Positions 1-12,100 of a stretch of DNA of 64,000 nucleotides are shown one piece after another. Under the pieces are notes generated by a model. It was not told the origin of the DNA. It searched no databases and worked only from the letters and a program-made list of their open reading frames with translations. This DNA is from Tribonema minus (Eukaryota > Sar > Xanthophyceae > Tribonematales > Tribonemataceae). Each line of letters begins with the position of its first letter. The first letter of the stretch is position 1. The stretch spans positions 124,001 to 188,000 of the forward strand of contig JAFCMP010000511.1 of NCBI GenBank assembly GCA_017506865.1. The letters run 5' to 3'. Position numbers and translations under genes: made by a program.

Positions 1-781
1 ATTGGTAAACGGTTGCAGCGATACGCACGTCCCAACCTGGCTTGCATCAATCAGCAAGCGTGGCATCGGCCGAATGCATCGGTACTGCGGAGAATCGCGC
101 GTGTAGTGTGATTTAAAAAGGCTCGCCCCCTGAAGATCCCCTCGCCTTTCACTGCAGGCTGTTGCACCATGCACTACTTCAAGAGGTGCAGGCTGACCTA
201 TCTCATGGACACGCATGACGCCTGCCCGCCAGTGCCAAGCAGGGCACAGAGTCCATGGCAACTGTAAGCACAAGGCGGTAAGACGGCGTATGCACAGAAG
301 GTGGCCGTGCCGCTCACTGTTACTGCGTGAACGCCGAATTCATCAGTGTACAAGGTAAGACACGAGTCCATCGCCACCAATAAGAAATGGCACCTGCTAC
401 TGTGATCGTCGCCGTACCGTGAGAAGGCATATCTGCCTTGCCACCTCTGTTGATTGTACAGGCATGACTGGCACGACACTTGAAAGCCAACGAGAGCTCA
501 CAGAAGAACCTGGTGTATAAGCAGTTTCAAAAAAAAGTGGCCTCTTTGTTCTTGAAGCTCCTGCTCTTCCTGCGTGAGGGGTACATAAGGCTCAAGCACC
601 GATATCAGCTGCTCCCGCCATACAAGTTCATCACGAAACCTGGTCTTCTGAGAAGGGAACCATGCGTGCTCGAGGTTGCACTTGGTCGTTGGCAGCTTGC
701 GTAGCGCCGTCGCACGGACCCGGCGAAACAGCCAGCGCAGGGCCAGCCGCCTGGCCAAGGCAGGGTCATCAGGTAAAGGTA

Positions 782-816
<35 letters not shown>

Positions 817-827
817 GCCTCCCTCAT
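1..827 (-). CDS. Unknown protein with N-terminal polyglutamine, 3' end outside window
   Basis: Proposed exons on the minus strand are 827..502, 432..318 and 129..1, and the gene runs off the left edge. An ATG at 827-825 opens a stretch of about eleven glutamines, encoded by a CTG-repeat tract on the plus strand. A charged, helix-like segment with Leu, Arg and Glu follows. The donor at 501 (GTGAGC) leaves two bases of a codon, completed by the acceptor at 433. The next donor at 317 (GTGAGC) is in phase 0 with the acceptor at 130 (CTTCAG). The spliced frame stays open across all three pieces and reads like protein (aromatic and Cys-rich, with an RYGDD stretch in exon 2). I recognise no domain. 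The choice of the second acceptor is the weakest point; an alternative at about 447 also keeps the frame open. Confidence 0.45.
781..816. repeat. (CTG)n trinucleotide tract
   Basis: About twelve CTG/GCT units in a row. It encodes the polyglutamine of the leftmost minus-strand gene. Confidence 0.85.
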
Positions 828-904
828 GTATTGACCATCAACAACTATAGGTCAATAGGTCTATCATCATCTTTATTCTGAAGCACTTGGGGAAGAAGTT
901 CTAG

Positions 905-1310
905 AAAACTGGTGACTCGCCTCTCCAAACCCACTAACTTTTTCGCCCACAAGCCGCGTTGGCTCGAACAACAAAGCACGCAACTACACCAAAACCCAGC
1001 GAGGACAAGCTGCTGCCATGCTACGGGCAAAAGGCAAGGAGAACCCTGACGGCTAGCCGTCAGGGTTCTCCTTGCTAGCCGTCGCTAGCCGTCGCTAGTC
1101 AGGGTTCTCCTTGCCTTTCGCCCGCAGCATGGCAGCAGCTTGTCCTCGCTGGGTTTTGGTGTAGTTGCGTGCTTTGTTGTTCGAGCCAACATACGGCTTG
1201 CGGGCGAGGGTGCCTGCACAGCGGTTGGCAGTCGGCGGGGTGCATCTGTGTGCTGGTTTTGGAGAGGCAAGTCACCAGTTTTCCCCGGGGGGTATACAAT
1301 TGTACAATCC
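905..1310. repeat. Imperfect inverted repeat with 40-bp perfect central palindrome
   Basis: The left arm (about 905-1054) is mirrored by the right arm (about 1055-1290). The core 1035-1074 is a perfect 40-bp palindrome centred on GGCTAGCC at 1051-1058. It is followed by 10-bp direct repeats of GCTAGCCGTC (1074-1100) that interrupt the right arm. Outside the core, the 60-bp stretch 959-1018 pairs with about 1135-1193 on the other strand. Farther out, the left arm lacks roughly 45 bp present in the right arm, yet the outer flanks (905-930 and about 1262-1290) still match. No open frame explains the symmetry. It could be a foldback or MITE-like element, or a cruciform-forming inverted duplication. 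Confidence 0.8.
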
Positions 1311-3178
1311 AAGTTGCAACTTGTGTATTTCGAACTACTAGAAGCTTCTACTGTAGTCTGTTGCCTGCTCCATGTACTGTAGGGGCCTACGCCTCACCTG
1401 TGGACTGCCACCTGCTCGTGGTCAGGCAACTATTCACCCTCCCGTGCGCAACCATTCGCTGTGGTGCATTGAGTGACTGAATGGAGTGTCGCAGTATGTG
1501 TGCGTGCAGCTTCGGTGCATACTTTATCTTGAAGTATGCCATTGAGGTGAACTTGGAGGTACTGAAGATGCGCTGCGATGGCATGCCTCACACCACAGAG
1601 GAGATGTGATTGTGGCTGTGGGTGAGTGAGCCACATGACCATTGTCACGCATATGGCTGCCGCCGTAGTGCTGAGCTTGCAACTCAGTCATTTACCCATC
1701 ACGAGCGCAGGTATCAGTGTGTATGTTTCATAGCACATGCGGCTGCGTGTTAGGCCAACAACCGTTTTTCGCTGCAAATATGTCTCGACGCACGGTCTGC
1801 TGCTTTGCTTCTTGAGAAAACGCAATTGTGCTTACAGCAGCCATGTATCACTCTGCAGAGATGCAGCAATGATCAGCCGCGGGCAGTGCTCCACGCCAGT
1901 GCTCAGTCTGCAACTGAATATGTGGCACAGGCGCCACATATGACACTCGACCCATTGATAACGTGCCGCGTTGTTTGTGTACCTTGCCTTCGGTGACTCG
2001 TTGCGCGGTCTGCCTCTATGCCGGTGTGAAAGAGTGCCATCCACGGACGCAGCCATGCGTTCATTTGGTAGTCTTGCAACGAGCGCTCCATCGCAATCGT
2101 GTTTATACATGTACATCCCTTGATGTATACACAAATATATATATATGGAGCTTAAACAGTGGCCTCGCATGTGCAGCTGATGCCGCCTTTCTCACACACG
2201 AAGAATACACAGCACGCAGCACATGCAGAAGCGAAGCCTCACAGACAGACAACACACCAGCAATGCATGGGTTTTCGCACTTTGTCTTCATTCTGCACAA
2301 AGCGCTGTGTGAGTGCCCTTGTCGACACTAGGATGACTTCAACGTCAGAAGTGCCAGTGCCCTAACTGACTGCAGATCATGCTCTGTATGACCTACTTCT
2401 ATATGCACAGCTGTGCCCTCCATCAGCACAGTTGCGACATAGAGCGAATTGCTGCTCACTTGCCTGTTGCTCCACACTGACAGAGGCAGACATCAAGGTG
2501 AAACACAAATGCAACCAGAAGACCGACACCAGTCGTGTGCTGCTAGAAGTGAATGAATTGTTGTTTGTCTATCGGCAATGCAACTGCCGTATCCGTCACG
2601 CCTGCCAACGGAACGAGCATGTGACTGCCATATGCTTGAACAAGCACACTTCGAAGTATGTTAATTTCTGACATCATGGTGCCTCCATACCGGTGCTCTG
2701 CTCGTGCGCTGCCACAGGCTCCGCGGCGCTCTGAATTGCCGTCACACGCAACAGATGGAACCTGCATAGTCGATGGTCGGAACGGTGTGCATCTGCTCTA
2801 CATCTGCGATGGCACACACTTGCGGCACGCATCGAGGGGTCAAGGCATAACTCGATGCTCTAGGGAGGCAAAAATTGCCAGCAAGCGCGCGCGCCGCCTG
2901 TGAAAGTACGCGCAGCATCCCCCCCCCCCCCCCTCTTCGCACTGAAGCAGCTGTGCACAACAGCATGGCGGCGCCTTTAGCGCTTCAGCAGGTGCTGCAA
3001 CGACTTGTGCGAGCCGTGATAGTGGGATGACTGGCCATCGCCACCTGAAAATGTTGAAGCTGAACTTTGATTTCATTGCCCCCCAGCTGGCCGCCACCTG
3101 AACATGTGGGAGTTGAACTTCGCTTTCATTCGCCCCCAGCGGACCAGAGCTTCAACGACCATCGAGCGTGCCTAACTT
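1311..3178. other. Intergenic region without a supported gene
   Basis: Only short, poorly coding frames are present. It holds a TATATA run near 2131-2144, a C run at 2921-2932, and a local near-duplicate (about 3056-3080 resembling 3113-3140) just past the 3' end of the channel gene that starts at 14261. Confidence 0.5.
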
Positions 3179-6100
3179 TCAGACGGCGGAAGGTGCGGGT
3201 GGTCCCTGCAGGAACCCGCGGACCGTTCCAAACAGCAGCGCTCGACGGTGTACGGGGAACTCAAGCGCGACGTTGAGGCGCTTGAAGGCCTGCTCGTCGC
3301 TCTGCGAGACGTTCAGGGAATGCATGGGGGGTAGGGGTAACAAAGTAGGTATGATGAGAATGGGCACACAGTAGCGTGGCGGCGGCTTGCGTGGCGTTGA
3401 CAACTCGGCATGTGCCGGTTTGGAAGCAGTGCAACAGTGCTCAAGCCTGCGCACATCGGGCGACGTCATCGCCTGCGATACTGCGGAGCTTCCTGGGGTC
3501 AGAGAGATGATACTGCAGAAGTTCCTGGGGTGAGAGAGATGTGCTGGTGTCCTGTTCAGAACCCCGCCGCTACTTCCACACACACAAGAGTGTGCGCTGT
3601 GGACCTTCTATCTGCACCAAAGCGTCACATGCCAGACAGCACATCGCACTTTCTATGTGCACTGCAGCATCACATGCCAGACGGTACATCGCTTTTCAAC
3701 AAGTCGCATGCCTCAAGTCTCTTTACAAGTGCACACCGTGCTCACACTTCAAGTTGAATTTCAGGAACGCGCCCGCCCTCGTCCTCCGGATGCAGCAGAT
3801 GCGGGTGGCGCTCATGCTCCTCGCACACTGCAAGAATGACTTCCAATGAAGTTCAAGAGTGACGTGCGCAATGAACTTCATGTGTGACGCGCGCACCTCA
3901 TCGTCCAGGTGCACCAGATGCGGGTAGTGCTTGGTGCGCAGATTGACGGCGTGGCACGCCACCAGCGAGCCCACGAGGTCGTCGCCGGGGTAGCCCATGG
4001 GTATGTATGTCTGCATCAGAGTTGAAGTTGGCATTGAGCATTGAAGTTGAGGCTTGACATGGAGAATGCTGGCCGCTGTAAAATACTGTTGTTGGTGTGC
4101 ATGCAAAGGCTGCAGCGGGGCATGTCACCGAAAGCGTTTACAAGAGCACTTGTTTGCGGCAACATGGACTGAGCGTCAAACTGGGGGGGGGGGGGCGGGG
4201 GGGGTAAGCTTCATGTGAGTCACGCACATGGTGGTGTGTCCATCTTTCAAGCTCATAGCACATTTGAGCAATGCTTGCGGGCGTCCTCTTCGAGCACGGG
4301 CGCACCCCAAGTTTATGTAGCCCTGGGCGCTGCAGAGAGCGGCGTGCGACGGGACTCTACACATTGCAGTGCACGTGCATGGGGCAGATTGCACCGCTGC
4401 GATGATGTGAATGAAGCACCTGTGATGCATGCGTGCAGCTGCACCTCAAGCCGCAATCACTGGCACGCACATCGGACAGAAGAGGCTGCCTGTGCAAACC
4501 CTTGCCTCAACCCCAACGCTACACCCATAGCGAACTTGAACCTCGAATCCCGACCGCTATGCTAAAGCTTACGCGTCAACAGCTTTGCGCGTACGACATG
4601 ACCCTAGCGCCAGCGCTACGCATGCATACTGCAGCGGGGCACAACAGTGCGCGAAAGCCATCCCCGCTTTGTGCCGATGCGCACGCTGTGAAATGACGCT
4701 CCAATGCGACAGCTCGCAAAACCGCGTCGAGCGCTGCAGACACCAGCAGCAGCGCTCCGCAAATGCCCCCCTGCCGAGGGGCGTGCCTAAAGCGACGCCG
4801 ATCAGTGCGCAGCTCCATCGCTCAGAACCCCAGCGAACGGCACGTGACATACGGCTACTGCAGAGCGTGGCGCAGCGCAAAAGCAGCATGAGCTGAGCCC
4901 TGCTGAAATCAAGGGAGTGCTGCGACCAGCGATGGCAGTGCTCGCCGTGCGTGCACCCGCGCACTTCTATCCGCGGCACGACCGCAGAGGCGATGCGCTG
5001 GTCCGCGTCGACGGGCTCGTAGTCCAGGCAATTGCGCAGCCTACTTGGATTGAAGTTTATGGGGGCGCACATACCGCAGGCACCGCCATCAACCGAGCGC
5101 TGCTGCCAGCTATGGCAGCGATCGTTGCGCGCACGCGGGGGCTCCGTCCTTGAGGTACCCTGCAGATGCGACAGCGATCGATGAGTGTTCCTAATAGCGC
5201 CCTTCTGCCTTGTGATGGGTACACAGACGCGCACCTCTATCCGCGGCACATCCGTAAACGCGATGCGCTGGTCAGCGCCGACGGGCTCATAGTCGCCGCG
5301 CACCAGTCTGCGGAACGCACGTGCGGCGCGTGACGATGCGAAGATGAGCGCTGACACGGCTACCACTGCAGCAGTGCTCCACCCATAGGTGACCAGCAGC
5401 GCGCGGTGCTCTGCGGAGCGGTAGCCGGAAGCGCTGGATCTGCGGTCCGTGGGGGGGGGCGGGGGGGGGAGCAGCAGCAGGGTTCAGGGAGAGGACTTTT
5501 TTTGGGGGGCAAGGTGGTGCTTGGGAGCGCGCGTCCCAGCAACACTCGGGCTAACCCTAACCCTAACCCTAAGAGTGCTTTCAACAAACCAGAAGTACTG
5601 GCTCTACAAGACATCAGTGCACGAGCACGGGCTGGGTGCGCTCCCCAATGGCGCTTGCCGCCTGCTACCGCGCTGCGCCTCAGCTCACTAATCTTCTTGC
5701 AGTTGCACATCCCACGAAGTAGCTACCAAACCCCCACCTAACGCACGCGTTCAACTCAGAGTCGGGTTTGGCTTCTGCATCGTTCTGCGCTCAGTCCACG
5801 GGGCATGCGGCGAGCGATGGGTCCCCGCGCCCCGCCAATAACACACTGAGTAGTGTGCCACGCTCGAAGCGTCTTGTAACTAGCTGCGACGCTGCAGACG
5901 CAACGCCATGTGTGCCGCACCATGGTACGCAAAACAGCTTGCCAGCGCGCGCGGAAGCTGCGTAGATTTGGGGGTGCGGACCAATACGCTGCACGAAGCA
6001 GTCCGTGTGCGACAGCGCTGACATCTTCTTCATGTACTTGAAGTACGGTTTTTACAGTCCTCCATGCAATCTATGCACCGCACCTCAAGTGGTCCAGCGC

Positions 6101-9100
6101 CTCTGTGACCAGGTTGGAGTTGTCGCTGTACGTGTAGGTGCCGTCCGCGTTGAGTATGGCATTGTCGAACGGCCACCCTGCAGGGCATGTATGCATGTAC
6201 AGAAAAATGGATGAGGACTTAGGGGGGGGAACATGCCATTCGGCGAAGTTGTTTAGAAGTGATCGCCGATCCGCTTTGAAACACTTTCAAACTTTGACAA
6301 TACATGTTGGCTTCCGGTAGCAAGCTGGACATCTACCGTCAGGGCTGTTTTTGCGTCCCAAGCGAGAATGAACAAGAAGTACACGCAGGCACGCAACGTC
6401 GCACCATCGATTCTGCAAGTAGTGAGCGGGCAGGGGCCCTTGCCCTTCCCTGTCTGTGTCACGACACGCTTGGGGCCAGATTGTCGCGCGGCGACACTCA
6501 AGAGGCGCTGACGTTGTGCGCAAAGCGACTTCTGAAGCCCAAACCCTGAGCTGTGTCCATGTAGGTGCACCCCTGCAGCACGTGTGCACGGGGGCGTGGA
6601 CGCTGGTTCTATCGTCAATGCGGCAACCAGTTAAGCGATGATGCGGGACCGTCCCTCAGATGGCACTGCCGTCCTTGCAGCGTCACAATGCGCACCTTGT
6701 CATGTGGTAGCACTCAAAAACGACCAGAGATGCTCAGCCGCATGGACGGTATTAGCAGTCGTTCGCCTCGCGGAAGCGTGCAATTCGGTCATACAATTGT
6801 ACCCGGGGGAGGGGGGTCACCGCAGCAGCAACTTTCAAGCCCCCCCCCCCCCCCCCCAAGAGCCGCGTCGTCTGCTCAGCAGCGCTCACCCGCGTACCAG
6901 CTGCTCGTAACGAGCAGGTGCAGGAGGATGCAGCCTATGATGACGTTGTGAGCGCGCCACGCCAGCTGCGCGTCGTACGCGGGCGCGCTGCGCCACTCGC
7001 GCACGAGCCTGGCACACGCCCGGCAGCAGCAGCAGCGGCGGTGGGCGGCAGCGGCGGCGGGCAGCAGCGGCGGCAGCAGCAGCGGTGGCGGTACGCTTTA
7101 GTATGTGCATGGGGCGCGCGGCAGCAGCGGCGGCGGCAGCACGCTTCAGCACGTGAATGAAGGGTGTGCAGGTGGAGCAGTGCGCAGGGGTGTGTGGGCG
7201 AGCGTGTGAGCGTGGTGTGCTCTCAGTGCATGATTGTTGGATGCTGTTGAGCGTGGCTGGCGTGAGTCGCAGGCGCCGCCAGCAGCAGCACGCGTGCGGG
7301 AGTGGCGGCGGGGGGGGCGGCGGCGGCAGCAGCGGGGGCGGCGGCGGCGGCACGCTTCAGCATGTGAATGAAGGGTGTGCGGAAGGAGTAGTGCGCGGGG
7401 CGCAAGCCTGAGTGCGCGGTGTGCTCGCAGTAAATGATATTGGTGGAGGCTGTTGAGCGTGGCTGGCGTGGATCCAACGTCTGAGCGGTGGCAGCATCTG
7501 GCACGCCGCAAGCAGCAGCGCTCAGGGGCATCGCTCGTGGTACGCCGCAGCGCCGCGGCACGGCTTTAACGCGAGCAACACGGCTGTTAAGGAGCACAGG
7601 GACGGGTGCGCGTCGCACTATGCAGCGCGCAACTGAGCAGGAGAGGAGTGCATCGCAGCGCTGCATGTGCGCCCCCCCCCCCCCCCCGTCCCCCCCCCCG
7701 CCGCGTTTGTCACGCAATTCGCAGAACAAACAAAGGGCGAATGCAAGCCGCGCGCGCCTCGGTGCGTGACTGAGCAATGCCGCCGTGCCAGCATTACACA
7801 GCGCGCGCACACTCACTTGTACCGATCGATGAAGAAGGTCGCGAGGAAGCAGAACAACGCGAAGAAGCAGCCCGCGGGGTACACCGCCGCTTACGACAAG
7901 ATTTGCAGAACACACGAAGGGGCGAGTGCAAGCCACGCGCGGCGCAGTATGCGACTGAGCAACACAGCCGCCGTGCGGCAGCGACGCGCGCACTCACTTG
8001 TAGCGGTCGATGAAGAAGGTCGCGAGGAAGCAGAACGACGCAAAGAAGCAGCCTGCAGGGTATATCGCGGCGTAGAACAGCGCCACGATAACGGTCTTGA
8101 GCATGGACGTGTAGCGTTCGCCCAGGTCCCACGCGGAGCCCAGAAAGTACGAGTTCATGAGTCGTTGAGTCGTGGAGGCGCGGCTCAGCACGCGGCGGTA
8201 GAAGCGCGGCACGGCGTCCACGATCGCCAGCGCGGGCGTGATGAACGCGTCCGATACCATCAGGGACTGCGGTGGCGGGGGCAGAGAGCGGGGGATGTAT
8301 CGCATGGCTCTCTGCTTGATTGAGTGATGCATGATGGATGTGAATTTAACCAGATGGAAAACAAATGCGAAATGTATCAAGCCTGAGCTGGAACACAGTA
8401 ATTATTAACCAGGGTGGCCAGCGCGGGCGTGATGAACGCGTCCGATATCATTAGGGACTGCGGAAGAGAGGGGGTGGGGGGGGGGGGTATGCGAAGAGCG
8501 GGGTTGATGGTGGTCCCGGCTCATTCATGGCAAAAGCTGGGTTCTCTCATCAATCGCAAGGTGTGTGAATTAACCAGATGGAAACAAACGAATTGTAGTA
8601 AATCTGAGCTGAAATGTAGTCACCACAAACTAGGATGACCAAGCTTGTGTCACACAAGTTGTGTGTGATGAACACGTCAGATATCATCAGCGAATGCGGC
8701 GGCGGCGGCGAGAGGCAGAAGGGGGGGGGGGGGGGGGGGGATGAATCAGGCATGTTGATGAAGAGCGACCAGAGTGCGGTAAACATGACTAGGGATGAGC
8801 GTGCCGTGCGCGTGCTAAGATATCCGTCGCGCACAAGCGCACCTGCCCCCATTCATTCAACTACACATCAATAAGTATTCACGCACCTGCACGGCCATGA
8901 GCCGCGTGTAGCTGAGCGTCTCCCCCGGCGGCGTGGTGAAGTAGCTGATGAGTGCCGTGTTCATTCATTCAACTACCGCATTAACATGAATTCACGCACC
9001 TGCACGGCCATGAGCCGCGTGTAGCTGAGCGTCTCCCCCGGCGGCGTGGTGAAGTAGCTGATGAGCGCCGTGTTCATGAAGCGCGTCGCGATGAGCTTCG

Positions 9101-12100
9101 CCATGAGCGCGCCCTGTCTGTCGCCGTGGTCGTAGAACGACTGCAGCGCGTTGATCGCGTAGCACGCCGTCGGCAGCGCGGCGTTGATGAGCGTCACCAC
9201 TATGGCGAGGCCGCTCGCATCGGCGTTGTCTGCGACAAGGTGGAAATGGCATGTCAGAAACCACAGTTTAGAGCAGCAGAGTCGGACCCGCAAGTCAGTA
9301 GTTACAACGCACCACCAACGTGACGGGGAGTTCGTCGCCGCATAGTACTGTGGGTAACCGCAGGGTTGAGCCAAGGCTCGCCTACTGTGAAGGGCAGCAG
9401 CACTGCATCGCACGCAATGGACAAGTGACCGTGCGCGCATGCACTCCCATGCGCCGCAACTGATTGCAGCGCGGCGTTGATGAGCGTCACCACTATGGCG
9501 AGGCCGCTCGCATCCGCGTTGTCTGCGATCAAGGCCAAATGACACATCAAAATCCCCGCTGAGAGCAGCAGTGTCGGCGTTGTCTGTGACATTGCCAAAT
9601 GACACATCGAAGGCACCGCTTAGAGCAGCAGTGTCGGACCCGCAAGTCAGTAGGTACATCACACCAAGTTGAAGGGCAGAACGTCGCCGCGTAGTATTGT
9701 GGGTCACCGCCGGGTTGAGCCAAGGTTCGCTTACAGTGAACGGCAGCAGCACTGCACCGCATGTGATGGACGCATGATCGCGCATGCAGTCCCAAGCACC
9801 GCGACAGATTGTAGCACGGCGTTGATGAGCGTCACCACGATTGCGAGGCCGCTCGCATTTGTGTTGTCTGCGCTCGTGCCAAAGGACACATCAGAAAGCA
9901 CCGCTTAGAGCAGAAGTCGGGCTTCGTGGCGGACCCGCGAGTCAGTAGCTACAATGCACTACGCAGTTGACGGGCAAAACGTCACCACCGATACTGTCGG
10001 TCACCGCCGCTGATAATGACGCGAAGCAGCACTGCATTGCACGCGATGGACACGTGATCGTGCATGCGATGCCGTGCGCCACGAGCATCACACCTACTGC
10101 AAAGCCTCTGCTCGCGCCTGCGCCGTCTATAGTCAGTCCGGGTGACACATCCACACAGAACACGCAAGATCACGATTTCAAGAACGAATGTGGGGTTTGT
10201 GCTACCTTGGGTCAGTCAGGAAGTACACGGCGTGAATCCCGTCGCACACCGCCAAATCAATGAACAGGGCGTCACCGCCAGTCCTGAGTGAGCCAGTTTT
10301 GAGAATGCTCTGAGTCTGCGCGCTCCATGCGTGACGTGTGTGGTAGGCTACTCTACGCAGACTTCATCACGCCTCACGGAACGCGCAGCTAGCAGTGGCA
10401 AAGGTCACCACCGGCTTGGCTCAAGACACGACCGTCATGACGTGCGGCAGCACCGCAGCAGACCGGCGGTGGCGCGCCGCACCGCCGGCAGCGCGGCGCC
10501 CAAATGAGCACTGCCACAGCCTCACGCAGTCATGCTCGCTGACGAGCGAACCGTAGCACAGAGCACCGTCACAGCATCACGTGGCCGTGCTCGCTGACGC
10601 GTGCGGAGCGCTGACGTGCGAAGCGCGCGAGCTCTCACCGTGCATGATGACGCCGAAGCCCCAGTAAGAGCCCGCAACGAGGCTTCAACCTGCCTCACAG
10701 GACGCGCAGCCTCAAGTAGCAACAGTCGCCTCCAGCTTGGCTCAAGATGCGCTCATCGCAACGAGCGGCAGCGCTGCAGCGAATCAGCAGCAGCGGCCAG
10801 CGCACCGCGCCGGCGGCAGCACAGAGCTCATGCGCACCGTCGCAGCATCCCGCAGACGTCGCTGCCGCACTCACCGTGCATGATGGCGTAGAAGACCCAG
10901 TACGAGCCCGCGACGACGGCGCCCGTGAGGAGCGTCGCGGCCAGCGACTGCAGCGCACGCGCGCGGTTCGGCACCTGCAGGCTGTGCCACACGATCTCCC
11001 CCGGCTCCGGCGGCTCCTGCGCGTGGAGTATGTTGCCGTTGAAGCTGAGCGCTGCTGCTTGCGCGCCGTTGGCGTAGTCCCAGCGCGCCTTGAGCTTGCC
11101 GGTGGAGAGCTGGTGGAGGCAGTTGCGCTGCGCGGCCTCCGTGTTGAAGACTGCGGCGATGGGGGCAGCAAGGGGGTGGGGGGAAGGGAGGGGGCGATCG
11201 TCAATCGCCGGGCTACACACGGTGGCAGTCATGACTGAGCGGTTCTGTGCCAGCACACAATCTCAGCTACTTCAACACTCACTGCAGTGCAGGTGTGGCA
11301 CAAGGTAGCTATCGCGCCCGCGCCCGCCATGGTGCACATCATGCGCGGTGCGATATCCATTTTAAGCTTTGCAGCTACTTCAACACTCACCACGCCATCA
11401 GGTAGCGCGCACCCGGGCGCGTGGCCCCTGCGGCGCCACGCACACGCGGTGCGTCGCGTGTCAACATCAAGCACCCACACAAACGGCGCAGCTATTTCAA
11501 CACGTACCGCAGTACACGCGGGTCACTGGGTAGTGCACGCCCGGACGCGAGAGCGCGGCCACCTCCGCGTCCGCACGCGCAAGCGCTGCCGCGGCGTCGG
11601 CGCGCGACGCCGCCAGCCCCAGCGCGTGCGCGAGGCGCCAGCCGCATGAGCGCTGCCTCGCCTCATCCTCCTACAAGGGTAGGGTGGGGGGATGGGGGCG
11701 AAGGGGGGGGGGGCGGGGGGGGGGTGAGCTGCTGAAGCAGGGGTGCTTCTGAGCAGCAGCAGCAGTGGGGAGGGGACACTGCTGAAGCAGGAGGGGGTGC
11801 TTCTGAACAAGCAGCAGTGGGGTGGCCGGGTGCATTGGGGAGGCTGGTGGTGAATGTCATGCAAATCGACTGTGCTTGACGTCACGACCCCCAACAACCT
11901 CCGCACCTCGTCATCGCTCTCGTCATCCGCCCCCGGTGGCTGAGCGCTGGCTCCGCCATCAGCGCTGCCTCCCGCTGCCGCTGCTGCCGCCGGTGCTGCC
12001 GCGGCCGGCTTCTTCCTCACGCCGAGCGCGACCGCCGGCGCCACCGCCGCAACGCCGCGCGCCGCCGCCGCTGCCTCTGCGCCGCCGCCGCCGTCCGCCC

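Noticed and set aside
7090-7400. CAG/GGC-rich triple repeat as a coding exon of the channel
   Set aside because: The exon 7008..6890 joins 8266..7998 directly in phase; this tract is low-complexity intron with a repeated CACGCTTCAGCA-GTGAATGAAGG block.
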